Shown piece after piece: positions 30,001 to 39,367 of a DNA stretch of 64,000 nt. Below the pieces are notes generated by a model. The model did no database searches. It had not been told where the DNA came from and was given only the letters and a program-made list of their open reading frames with translations. Each line of letters begins with the position of its first letter. Position 1 is the stretch's first letter. Position numbers and translations under genes: made by a program. Origin of the DNA: Bursaphelenchus xylophilus (lineage: Eukaryota > Nematoda > Chromadorea > Rhabditida > Aphelenchoididae); the NCBI GenBank assembly GCA_904066235.2, contig CAJFCV020000006.1:310001-374000 (forward strand), read 5' to 3'.

Positions 30001-33000
30001 GGAGTTTCAGCTTTTTTGGAGTCAAATTACGCCGGTAGCGAGCGAAAAACTTTGATATTGTACTAGAAAAGTGTTTAGAAAAAAAGTGAATTAGCGATGT
30101 CGGAGTGAAGGGACGTGGCATACACCGTTCGAACCATAATCGAATGAAATTTCAGAATGCGGAGTTTCAGCTTTTTTGGAGTCAAATTACGCCGGTAGCG
30201 AGCGAAAAACTTTGATATTGTACTAGAAAAGTGTTTAGAAAAAAGTGAATTAGCGATGTCGGAGTGAAGGGACGTGGCATGCACCGTTCGAACCATAATC
30301 GAATGAAATTTCAGAATGCGGAGTTTCAGCTTTTTTGGAGTCAAATTACGCCGGTAGCGAGCGAAAAACTTTGATATTGTACTAGAAAAGTGTTTAGAAA
30401 AAAGTGAATTAGCGATGTCGGAGTGAAGGGACGTGGCATACACCGTTCGAACCATAATCGAATGAAATTTCAGAATGCGGAGTTTCAGCTTTTTTGGAGT
30501 CAAATTACGCCGGTAGCGAGCGAAAAACTTTGATATTGTACTAGAAAAGTGTTTAGAAAAAAAGTGAATTAGCGATGTCGGAGTGAAGGGACGTGGCATA
30601 CACCGTTCGAACCATAATCGAATGAAATTTCAGAATGCGGAGTTTCAGCTTTTTTGGAGTCAAATTACGCCGGTAGCGAGCGAAAAACTTTGATATTGTA
30701 CTAGAAAAGTGTTTAGAAAAAAAGTGAATTAGCGATGTCGGAGTGAAGGGACGTGGCATACACCGTTCGAACCATAATCGAATGAAATTTCAGAATGCGG
30801 AGTTTCAGCTTTTTTGGAGTCAAATTACGCCGGTAGCGAGCGAAAAACTTTGATATTGTACTAGAAAAGTGTTTAGAAAAAAGTGAATTAGCGATGTCGG
30901 AGTGAAGGGACGTGGCATACACCGTTCGAACCATAATCGAATGAAATTTCAGAATGCGGAGTTTCAGCTTTTTTGGAGTCAAATTACGCCGGTAGCGAGC
31001 GAAAAACTTTGATATTATACTAGAAAAGTGTTTAGAAAAAAAGTGAATTAGCGATGTCGGAGTGAAGGGACGTGGCATACACCGTTCGAACCATAATCGA
31101 ATGAAATTTCAGAATGCGGAGTTTCAGCTTCTTTGGAGTCAAATTACGCCGGTAGCGAGCGAAAAACTTTGATATTGTACTAGAAAAGTGTTTAGAAAAA
31201 AAGTGAATTAGCGATGTCGGAGTGAAGGGACGTGGCATACACCGTTCGAACCATAATCGAATGAAATTTCAGAATGCGGAGTTTCAGCTTCTTTGGAGTC
31301 AAATTACGCCGGTAGCGAGCGAAAAACTTTGATATTGTACTAGAAAAGTGTTTAGAAAAAAAGTGAATTAGCGATGTCGGAGTGAAGGGACGTGGCATAC
31401 ACCGTTCGAACCATAATCGAATGAAATTTCAGAATGCGGAGTTTCAGCTTTTTTGGAGTCAAATTACGCCGGTAGCGAGCGAAAAACTTTGATATTGTAC
31501 TAGAAAAGTGTTTAGAAAAAAAGTGAATTAGCGATGTCGGAGTGAAGGGACGTGGCATACACCGTTCGAACCATAATCGAATGAAATTTCAGAATGCGGA
31601 GTTTCAGCTTCTTTGGAGTCAAATTACGCCGGTAGCGAGCGAAAAACTTTGATATTGTACTAGAAAAGTGTTTAGAAAAAAAGTGAATTAGCGATGTCGG
31701 AGTGAAGGGACGTGGCATACACCGTTCGAACCATAATCGAATGAAATTTCAGAATGCGGAGTTTCAGCTTCTTTGGAGTCAAATTACGCCGGTAGCGAGC
31801 GAAAAACTTTGATATTGTACTAGAAAAGTGTTTAGAAAAAAAGTGAATTAGCGATGTCGGAGTGAAGGGACGTGGCATACACCGTTCGAACCATAATCGA
31901 ATGAAATTTCAGAATGCGGAGTTTCAGCTTTTTTGGAGTCAAATTACGCCGGTAGCGAGCGAAAAACTTTGATATTGTACTAGAAAAGTGTTTAGAAAAA
32001 AAGTGAATTAGCGATGTCGGAGTGAAGGGACGTGGCATACACCGTTCGAACCATAATCGAATGAAATTTCAGAATGCGGAGTTTCAGCTTTTTTGGAGTC
32101 AAATTACGCCGGTAGCGAGCGAAAAACTTTGATATTGTACTAGAAAAGTGTTTAGAAAAAAAGTGAATTAGCGATGTCGGAGTGAAGGGACGTGGCATAC
32201 ACCGTTCGAACCATAATCGAATGAAATTTCAGAATGCGGAGTTTCAGCTTTTTTGGAGTCAAATTACGCCGGTAGCGAGCGAAAAACTTTGATATTGTAC
32301 TAGAAAAGTGTTTAGAAAAAAAGTGAATTAGCGATGTCGGAGTGAAGGGACGTGGCATACACCGTTCGAACCATAATCGAATGAAATTTCAGAATGCGGA
32401 GTTTCAGCTTTTTTGGAGTCAAATTACGCCGGTAGCGAGCGAAAAACTTTGATATTGTACTAGAAAAGTGTTTAGAAAAAAGTGAATTAGCGATGTCGGA
32501 GTGAAGGGACGTGGCATACACCGTTCGAACCATAATCGAATGAAATTTCAGAATGCGGAGTTTCAGCTTTTTTGGAGTCAAATTACGCCGGTAGCGAGCG
32601 AAAAACTTTGATATTGTACTAGAAAAGTGTTTAGAAAAAAGTGAATTAGCGATGTCGGAGTGAAGGGACGTGGCATACACCGTTCGAACCATAATCGAAT
32701 GAAATTTCAGAATGCGGAGTTTCAGCTTTTTTGGAGTCAAATTACGCCGGTAGCGAGCGAAAAACTTTGATATTGTACTAGAAAAGTGTTTAGAAAAAAA
32801 GTGAATTAGCGATGTCGGAGTGAAGGGACGTGGCATACACCGTTCGAACCATAATCGAATGAAATTTCAGAATGCGGAGTTTCAGCTTTTTTGGAGTCAA
32901 ATTACGCCGGTAGCGAGCGAAAAACTTTGATATTGTACTAGAAAAGTGTTTAGAAAAAAAGTGAATTAGCGATGTCGGAGTGAAGGGACGTGGCATACAC

Positions 33001-35960
33001 CGTTCGAACCATAATCGAATGAAATTTCAGAATGCGGAGTTTCAGCTTTTTTGGAGTCAAATTACGCCGGTAGCGAGCGAAAAACTTTGATATTGTACTA
33101 GAAAAGTGTTTAGAAAAAAAGTGAATTAGCGATGTCGGAGTGAAGGGACGTGGCATACACCGTTCGAACCATAATCGAATGAAATTTCAGAATGCGGAGT
33201 TTCAGCTTCTTTGGAGTCAAATTACGCCGGTAGCGAGCGAAAAACTTTGATATTGTACTAGAAAAGTGTTTAGAAAAAAAGTGAATTAGCGATGTCGGAG
33301 TGAAGGGACGTGGCATACACCGTTCGAACCATAATCGAATGAAATTTCAGAATGCGGAGTTTCAGCTTCTTTGGAGTCAAATTACGCCGGTAGCGAGCGA
33401 AAAACTTTGATATTGTACTAGAAAAGTGTTTAGAAAAAAAGTGAATTAGCGATGTCGGAGTGAAGGGACGTGGCATACACCGTTCGAACCATAATCGAAT
33501 GAAATTTCAGAATGCGGAGTTTCAGCTTCTTTGGAGTCAAATTACGCCGGTAGCGAGCGAAAAACTTTGATATTGTACTAGAAAAGTGTTTAGAAAAAAA
33601 GTGAATTAGCGATGTCGGAGTGAAGGGACGTGGCATACACCGTTCGAACCATAATCGAATGAAATTTCAGAATGCGGAGTTTCAGCTTCTTTGGAGTCAA
33701 ATTACGCCGGTAGCGAGCGAAAAACTTTGATATTGTACTAGAAAAGTGTTTAGAAAAAAAGTGAATTAGCGATGTCGGAGTGAAGGGACGTGGCATACAC
33801 CGTTCGAACCATAATCGAATGAAATTTCAGAATGCGGAGTTTCAGCTTCTTTGGAGTCAAATTACGCCGGTAGCGAGCGAAAAACTTTGATATTGTACTA
33901 GAAAAGTGTTTAGAAAAAAGTGAATTAGCGATGTCGGAGTGAAGGGACGTGGCATACACCGTTCGAACCATAATCGAATGAAATTTCAGAATGCGGAGTT
34001 TCAGCTTCTTTGGAGTCAAATTACGCCGGTAGCGAGCGAAAAACTTTGATATTGTACTAGAAAAGTGTTTAGAAAAAAAGTGAATTAGTGATGTCGGAGT
34101 GAAGGGACGTGGCATACACCGTTCGAACCATAATCGAATGAAATTTCAGAATGCGGAGTTTCAGCTTCTTTGGAGTCAAATTACGCCGGTAGCGAGCGGA
34201 AAACTTTGATATTGTACTAGAAAAGTGTTTAGAAAAAAAGTGAATTAGTGATGTCGGAGTGAAGGGACGTGGCATACACCGTTCGAACCATAATCGAATG
34301 AAATTTCAGAATGCGGAGTTTCAGCTTCTTTGGAGTCAAATTACGCCGGTAGCGAGCGAAAAACTTTGATATTGTACTAGAAAAGTGTTTAGAAAAAAAG
34401 TGAATTAGCGATGTCGGAGTGAAGGGACGTGGCATACACCGTTCGAACCATAATCGAATGAAATTTCAGAATGCGGAGTTTCAGCTTCTTTGGAGTAAAA
34501 TTACGCCGGTAGCGAGCGAAAAACTTTGATATTGTACTAGAAAAGTGTTTAGAAAAAAAGTGAATTAGCGATGTCGGAGTGAAGGGACGTGGCATACACC
34601 GTTCGAACCATAATCGAATGAAATTTCAGAATGCGGAGTTTCAGCTTCTTTGGAGTCAAATTACGCCGGTAGCGAGCGAAAAACTTTGATATTGTACTAG
34701 AAAAGTGTTTAGAAAAAAAGTGAATTAGCGATGTCGGAGTGAAGGGACGTGGCATACACCGTTCGAACCATAATCGAATGAAATTTCAGAATGCGGAGTT
34801 TCAGCTTCTTTGGAGTCAAATTACGCCGGTAGCGAGCGAAAAACTTTGATATTGTACTAGAAAAGTGTTTAGAAAAAAGTGAATTAGCGATGTCGGAGTG
34901 AAGGGACGTGGCATACACCGTTCGAACCATAATCGAATGAAATTTCAGAATGCGGAGTTTCAGCTACTTTGGAGTCAAATTACGCCGGTAGCGAGCGAAA
35001 AACTTTGATATTGTACTAGAAAAGTGTTTAGAAAAAAAGTGAATTAGCGATGTCGGAGTGAAGGGACGTGGCATACACCGTTCGAACCATAATCGAATGA
35101 AATTTCAGAATGCGGAGTTTCAGCTACTTTGGAGTCAAATTACGCCGGTAGCGAGCGAAAAACTTTGATATTGTACTAGAAAAGTGTTTAGAAAAAAAGT
35201 GAATTAGCGATGTCGGAGTGAAGGGACGTGGCATACACCGTTCGAACCATAATCGAATGAAATTTCAGAATGCGGAGTTTCAGCTTCTTTGGAGTCAAAT
35301 TACGCCGGTAGCGAGCGGAAAACTTTGATATTGTACTAGAAAAGTGTTTAGAAAAAAAGTGAATTAGCGATGTCGGAGTGAAGGGACGTGGCATACACCG
35401 TTCGAACCATAATCGAATGAAATTTCAGAATGCGGAGTTTCAGCTACTTTGGAGTCAAATTACGCCGGTAGCGAGCGAAAAACTTTGATATTGTACTAGA
35501 AAAGTGTTTAGAAAAAAAGTGAATTAGCGATGTCGGAGTGAAGGGACGTGGCATACACCGTTCGAACCATAATCGAATGAAATTTCAGAATGCGGAGTTT
35601 CAGCTTCTTTGGAGTCAAATTACGCCGGTAGCGAGCGGAAAACTTTGATATTGTACTAGAAAAGTGTTTAGAAAAAAAGTGAATTAGCGATGTCGGAGTG
35701 AAGGGACGTGGCATACACCGTTCGAACCATAATCGAATGAAATTTCAGAATGCGGAGTTTCAGCTTCTTTGGAGTAAAATTACGCCGGTAGCGAGCGAAA
35801 AACTTTGATATTGTACTAGAAAAGTGTTTAGAAAAAAAGTGAATTAGCGATGTCGGAGTGAAGGGACGTGGCATACACCGTTCGAACCATAATCGAATGA
35901 AATTTCAGAATGCGGAGTTTCAGCTTCTTTGGAGTAAAATTACGCCGGTAGCGAGCGAAA
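1..35960 (+). repeat. Satellite array, left block (~160-bp monomer)
   Basis: Uninterrupted head-to-tail copies of one monomer, about 225 in this block, all in one orientation. I number the 160-bp monomer from CGCCGGTAGCGAGCG (site 1). Recognisable parts are the A-rich stretch GTTTAGAAAAAAAGTG (sites 44-59), the palindrome GTTCGAAC (sites 98-105) and two TTTCAG copies 16 bp apart (sites 121 and 137). Monomers are 160 or 159 bp, mostly depending on whether the A-tract has seven or six As. Recurrent variants are A93>G (GCATGCACC), A119>G (GAGATTTC), T145>C (GCTTCTTTGG), G31>A (ATTATACTAG) and A156>G (GTCAGATT). The near-nucleosomal length, AT-tracts and very high copy identity fit a heterochromatic or centromeric satellite; that role is inferred. 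No other gene or element is visible in the block. Confidence 0.98.
6586..7862 (+). repeat. Dimeric higher-order repeat, 319-bp period
   Basis: Here 160-bp (A7 tract) and 159-bp (A6 tract) monomers strictly alternate, so the pattern repeats every 319 bp. The A119>G variant occurs in every second monomer at about 6815, 7134 and 7453. A shorter run with the same 319-bp period is seen near 15048-15732. This is local higher-order structure within the otherwise monomeric array. Confidence 0.7.
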
Positions 35961-35970
35961 NNNNNNNNNN
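35961..35970. other. Assembly gap (10 N) inside satellite
   Basis: Ten Ns. The monomer before the gap stops at site 18 and the sequence after it resumes at site 97. At least 78 bp, or 78 plus a multiple of about 160, is therefore missing, and the ten Ns do not represent the real gap length. Confidence 0.97.
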
Positions 35971-36418
35971 CGTTCGAACCATAATCGAATGAAATTTCAG
36001 AATGCGGAGTTTCAGCTTCTTTGGAGTAAAATTACGCCGGTAGCGAGCGAAAAACTTTGATATTGTACTAGAAAAGTGTTTAGAAAAAAAGTGAATTAGC
36101 GATGTCGGAGTGAAGGGACGTGGCATACACCGTTCGAACCATAATCGAATGAAATTTCAGAATGCGGAGTTTCAGCTTCTTTGGAGTAAAATTACGCCGG
36201 TAGCGAGCGAAAAACTTTGATATTGTACTAGAAAAGTGTTTAGAAAAAAGTGAATTAGCGATGTCGGAGTGAAGGGACGTGGCATACACCGTTCGAACCA
36301 TAATCGAATGAGATTTCAGAATGCGGAGTTTCAGCTTTTTTGGAGTCAAATTACGCCGGTAGCGAGCGAAAAACTTTGATATTATACTAGAAAAGTGTTT
36401 AGAAAAAAAGTGAATTAG
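35971..36418 (+). repeat. Satellite array, stretch abutting the retroelement
   Basis: About three monomers between the 10-N gap and the LTR. The first two carry the C154>A variant (GGAGTAAAATT) also found just left of the gap and again right of the retroelement. The last complete one carries A119>G, T145 and ATTATACTAG. The array is cut at monomer site 65 by the 5' LTR. Confidence 0.96.
36415..36418. repeat. Target site duplication TTAG, left copy
   Basis: The satellite reads GTGAATTAG directly before the LTR, and TTAGCGATG directly after the 3' LTR. The four bases TTAG are present on both sides although an intact monomer has them once, as expected for a 4-bp duplication made by integrase. 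Confidence 0.92.
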
Positions 36419-36448
36419 TGTTACGGCGTGCGACCGCCGTGCGTCCGA

Positions 36449-36480
36449 CCCCGCCCCTTTTCCCTCTCTCAATATTTAAG
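36449..36480 (+). promoter_or_regulatory. LTR promoter elements: GC box and TATA-like motif
   Basis: CCCCGCCCC (36449-36457) followed by AATATTTAAG (36471-36480), positioned in the first third of the LTR where the U3 promoter of an LTR element is expected. The transcription start cannot be fixed from sequence. The same motifs recur in the 3' LTR (TATA-like at 41265-41274). Confidence 0.45.
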
Positions 36481-36571
36481 TCTGACCCCGTTCCAAAAAG
36501 AACGGAGGGGGGGAAGAAGGGGAACGTACTTTGAAAGGGGACTTTAGTCTATTTGTATACGGTAGCTTTTA

Positions 36572-36577
36572 AATAAA
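36572..36577 (+). terminator. LTR polyadenylation signal AATAAA
   Basis: Canonical AATAAA in the middle of the LTR. In the 3' copy (41373-41378) it would direct 3' end formation of the element's RNA. Confidence 0.6.
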
Positions 36578-36717
36578 CATAATTGTTGTAATTGATTGGA
36601 AGATTGTAAGTGTAGGTCGAGTATAAGAATAGACCCCGTTAACTTGAGTATCCGCTGATGTCACCCTGGATGGGCTAAGAGGAGAACTCGGGGAAGACTG
36701 AAGACGCTCTCCCCGGT

Positions 36718-36727
36718 GCAGGTGAGT
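36718..36727 (+). promoter_or_regulatory. Splice donor in the 5' LTR, CAG|GTGAGT
   Basis: GCAGGTGAGT is a textbook 5' splice site, 48 bp before the LTR end. Candidate acceptors downstream are CTCTTTCCAG ending at 36797 and ATATTTTCAG ending at 36920; the latter sits two bases before an ATG. Use of this donor would remove the primer site from a spliced messenger RNA. An identical donor exists in the 3' LTR (41520-41528). Confidence 0.45.
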
Positions 36728-36770
36728 ACAAGAGTCGTACCTTTCAGAGGGGTATCCGACTTATAACAAC

Positions 36771-36783
36771 TGGAGGTCCCACC
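36771..36783 (+). promoter_or_regulatory. Primer binding site, tRNA-Gln type
   Basis: TGGAGGTCCCACC begins two bases after the 5' LTR. Its reverse complement GGTGGGACCTCCA matches the 3' end, including CCA, of animal tRNA-Gln genes with a GGTCCCA acceptor stem. The position right after the LTR and the leading TGG are the standard signature of minus-strand primer sites. The tRNA identity is from memory of tRNA-Gln, not from a search. Confidence 0.75.
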
Positions 36784-36922
36784 TACCCTCTTTCCAGATT
36801 CCAGCGACATCTTTTACACGGAGAACGGCCCCTCCTTCCTAAAGAAATTACCTTCATTTAGTCCCACAAATTTTATAATAACAGAAGTTTTCTCGCGCGC
36901 GCGAAGTAATATATTTTCAGAT

Positions 36923-37021
36923 ATGACTCAGAAGTTCAAGGAGTTCATCGAGGTTTCAGCACCCGTCGCGAGGGTCGGCCAAAGACTGAGACCGCCGTGT
37001 CGAAAAAAGGGAAGATTTTAA
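36923..37021 (+). pseudogene. Short open frame at the gag position, possible gag stub
   Basis: ATG directly after an ATATTTTCAG acceptor-like site, then 32 codons to TAA. The product starts MTQKFKEFIEVSAPVAR and is basic at its end. It lies where gag should start, 155 bp after the LTR. I cannot recognise it as gag. The most I can say is that it could be the residual 5' end of gag left when the internal genes were replaced. It could equally be chance. Confidence 0.25.
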
Positions 37022-37366
37022 TTATTAACATTTTGTGGGAATTCGCGTTTTGCAGAAATCTCTACCCAATCGATCACGGAAACCAAATTGGTTCATAGTA
37101 AAGTAAAATAAGACTCCAAAACAAAGGTATTTCTTCAGAGACTCAGGGGATATCTGTACCACTCGACTTTTCAGAGTAGAACTAGTATAGTGGGGACGCC
37201 TACTAACAAAATCTCTCAAGGAAAACACGAGTAAAATCAGGATAACCAAGCAGCCCAAAAACCGTCACCCTCCCCCCTCCCTAACCCATTTTTTTTTGGC
37301 TTTTCCATGTCCCCGCCGGCTTTCAACCGTTCTTCAAAATCTTAGACTGACACAAACAAGAAAATT

Positions 37367-37376
37367 TTTATTTATT
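37367..37376 (-). terminator. Polyadenylation signals of the antisense gene
   Basis: Read on the minus strand, two overlapping AATAAA hexamers (37371-37376 and 37367-37372) lie 62-71 nt after the stop codon of the antisense gene. This is the expected place for 3' end processing and supports this being a real transcription unit. Confidence 0.6.
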
Positions 37377-37437
37377 CAGTAAAATACAACCTGAAAAGAG
37401 AAGAAAAGGAAAAGAATTCAGCATAACAATTACCCGA

Positions 37438-38110
37438 TCAGAACAACAACGTCGGCTCAGGGTCATCAGCCACCTCCACTTGGTCGATCTTCTTGGCAGC
37501 ACGGTACTTCTTATACCAGCGGCAACTCCAAAAGCCACCACATCCCAAGATGATACCGAACAGAACGGCCAGGACAACGAGCAGTCCAATCCAAAAGGCG
37601 GAGAGACAATTGCATGGCGCCAAGCCCTCGAGAATGCCAGTCGAAGTTGGATCCATTCCGACCGGGAAGCAGGAGAAAGCGTCAGGCGAGCTAAAAATCA
37701 GGTCAGTTAAAACACCGATATTATACATGGAAATTTGTTATCAAAAAAAAATAGGGGAATAACTCATGTTTTGTTACAGATAAAGGCCAATTTTCGACAT
37801 TTTTCGGACAAAATTTACCCAAAACATATAAAATTCACTATTTTCATATCCAAAAAATAAATTTACGGCCAAAAAGATAAAAATGCAAAAAAAAAAATCA
37901 CAAAAGCAAAGGAGAAAAACTTACTCATACGCTCGATAACAACGGGCCCCATCCGGGCATGTCTTGAAGTCGCCGCAACCACGGGGAGTGCTTTCCAGGG
38001 GGAAAAATAGAACAGCAGCCTGAAATTAGAGGAGTGAGAAACGGTGATAACAAGCCCGATAAAATGTTACGTTACAAAAAAAAAATAAAATTTTCGGATC
38101 TACTTACCAT
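37438..38110 (-). CDS. Predicted three-exon gene for a small Cys-rich single-pass membrane protein, antisense inside the retroelement
   Basis: Proposed coding exons, in minus-strand order: 38110-38108 (the ATG alone), 38019-37925 and 37690-37438. The introns are 88 bp (GTAAGTAGAT...AATTTCAG) and 234 bp (GTAAGTTTTT...GATTTTTAG). Exon phases fit: the 95-nt exon ends two bases into a codon and the last exon supplies the third. The total is 351 nt, 116 residues plus stop. An in-frame TAA lies just upstream of the ATG, and AAAAATGG is a good start context. The protein has six cysteines before the membrane (16, 22, 28, 40, 59, 61), a hydrophobic segment at about 64-87 (AFWIGLLVVLAVLFGIILG), then a basic RWYKKYRAAKK stretch and a short acidic tail, giving type I topology. 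TCPDGARC resembles the start of a granulin module, but the paired cysteines are lost. No clear signal peptide is visible. The family is not recognised. The true 5' end could differ if an upstream exon exists. Confidence 0.6.
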
Positions 38111-39367
38111 TTTTGAGTACAAATTGAGAATTTACGCCGAAAATGCGCGAAAGCAATAAAAACAAATCAAGTTTCAAAGGGCGAACCGACCGCCAAAAGT
38201 TTTCGTGCCGAGACCAATTTGCGCAGATCATGATCAAGCAAGCCAAATTAGCGAATTGACTAGAATAAAGGTCTAAAAATAGTAGAATACAGTAGGAAAA
38301 CAAAGCGAACGTCACCCACGAAAAAATATCGGGATACAGTAGGAACGCGAACGTAAGAGGTCAATTAAACAAACGAGGGGGCTGCCACCGCCAGGCACGC
38401 ACGAAAAAAAAACGTAAAGTGCATGCACTTTTAGACTTTCCTCTGTTCCCAAAAGTAGAGACAATCCATCAGCGGCCCACGACTTGCACTTTTCGAGTAT
38501 ACAAACGTCGGAACGGGCCAGCCGAGCGCCTGACACAGAGGAAAAGTTCAACTTTTCAAATAAAAGGGCAACATGAAGGCGGAGTTTCACTCCAAAATTG
38601 CACGGAAAAAATGGTCGTACTTTATAAAGCTCGCCTCGGCAGTGTATAGCCACCAGTTCTGGTAGATTGCAACCCGCAGAGCGCTCTCAACCCAACTTTA
38701 CCCCGATAGATAACAAAAAGTGAAGATAAAATTTCGTTCGTTTTCGCATACGGTAACTACCTATCCCTACTGAGAGCGGCAAGACAAGGGGACGTAAGGC
38801 AACCCCAGGCTAGGGGGCCAAGCCACTTGTTTATTTTTATTGTTTTTACTAAGTCGTCATACTTGTTAATTTGGTCCATTGCTTTCGAGATTTCGCGGTG
38901 TCATTTCGTATCTTATCTCTGTTATCTCTTGCGAATAAAGTCGCGAGAATAAAACAAAAAAATAAAATAAATAAATACTCCAAAACTAAAATATAAATAC
39001 TTCAAAAAAATCCAAAGAAAAAATAACCCCAATAATTTTATTAAAATTTTTATACGAAAGACGAAGTTTGTTTGTAATAACCTCATCAGTCCTAAAAGGC
39101 AAGCAGTCAGTGAACCTTTCATTTATAGTAAAGAGAGTATTTGCTTAGTGGAAAAAAAAAGAGATACCCAGTTTGTAACTCTTTTGGCCTATTGATTTTA
39201 CGAAAAGTAAATAATCCGAAATAACCCAACCCTAAATACAAATAAACAGAAAAGAAAAAAGTAAAACAAATTTGTTATTTTATCGTGTCAGAATACCCTC
39301 TCAGACCTATACTACTGCTAGTAAAGGTCATAAACAAAGAACGACACCAACTGTCCAAATACCTTGA
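38111..39367. other. Upstream region of the antisense gene; no supported coding sequence
   Basis: About 1.25 kb, AT-rich to the right (38900-39290 is full of A/T runs). It probably contains the 5' untranslated exon and promoter of the antisense gene. There is a TATA-like box at 38621, a 16-bp perfect palindrome AAAGTGCATGCACTTT at 38416-38431, and two TGCACTTTT copies (38424-38432 and 38485-38493). Minus-strand open frames at 38100-38315, 38312-38653 and 38922-39122 have no recognisable domains. The first runs straight through the splice donor in a frame that does not match the next exon. I see no retroviral-type protein motif here in any frame. Confidence 0.55.
38621..38629 (-). promoter_or_regulatory. 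TATA-like box of the antisense gene
   Basis: The minus strand reads CTTTATAAA, a good TATA match, about 510 nt upstream of the proposed ATG. If used, the first exon would be largely untranslated leader. The distance is long, so an additional intron or a different start is possible. Confidence 0.3.

Larger units (their letters stand above)
36419..36768 (+). repeat. 5' LTR
   Basis: 350 bp, TGTTA...TAACA. It matches the 3' LTR except for G versus T at 36616/41417 and a G-tract that is shorter here and interrupted by A at 36506. It contains a GC-rich promoter-like stretch with CCCCGCCCC, a TATA-like AATATTTAAG, the polyadenylation signal AATAAA, and a consensus splice donor near its 3' end. Confidence 0.95.
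36784..37437. other. Leader and downstream region without a supported gene
   Basis: Holds the untranslated leader of the element, a (CG)5 run at 36894-36903, an ATATTTTCAG acceptor-like site ending at 36920 and a 32-residue open frame (36923-37021). The rest, up to the stop codon of the antisense gene, is its 3' flank, including two overlapping AATAAA signals on the minus strand. A 77-residue minus-strand frame at 37025-37258 has a hydrophobic start but no other support. Confidence 0.6.

Noticed and set aside
41..36126. Hundreds of minus-strand open frames of 68, 121, 174 or 227 residues across the array
   Set aside because: They are the same satellite read in its one stop-free frame; lengths follow the 159/160-bp alternation and not any gene boundary. 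No codon-level conservation is visible.
1..36418. CRISPR array
   Set aside because: The whole monomer repeats without unique spacers and the setting is eukaryotic.
36080..36472. Minus-strand 130-residue frame crossing into the LTR
   Set aside because: A chimera of LTR and satellite read-through; it has no meaning beyond the insertion junction.
37025..37258. Minus-strand 77-residue frame with a hydrophobic N-terminus
   Set aside because: Lies beyond the polyadenylation signal of the antisense gene, with no promoter, splice or domain support; possible but not supportable.
37480..37762. Plus-strand frames of 76 and 89 residues
   Set aside because: Shadows of the membrane-protein exon on the other strand.
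38100..38315. Minus-strand 71-residue hydrophobic frame as first exon of the antisense gene
   Set aside because: It ends through the donor in a phase that would put the next exon in a frame terminating at its end; the ATG at the exon end fits the phase instead.
38312..38653. Minus-strand 113-residue frame
   Set aside because: No recognisable domain, overlaps the probable leader of the antisense gene, and ends without a link to the coding exons.
38922..39122. Minus-strand 66-residue hydrophobic frame
   Set aside because: Product of A/T runs that translate to Leu, Ile and Phe; no start context or neighbour supports it.
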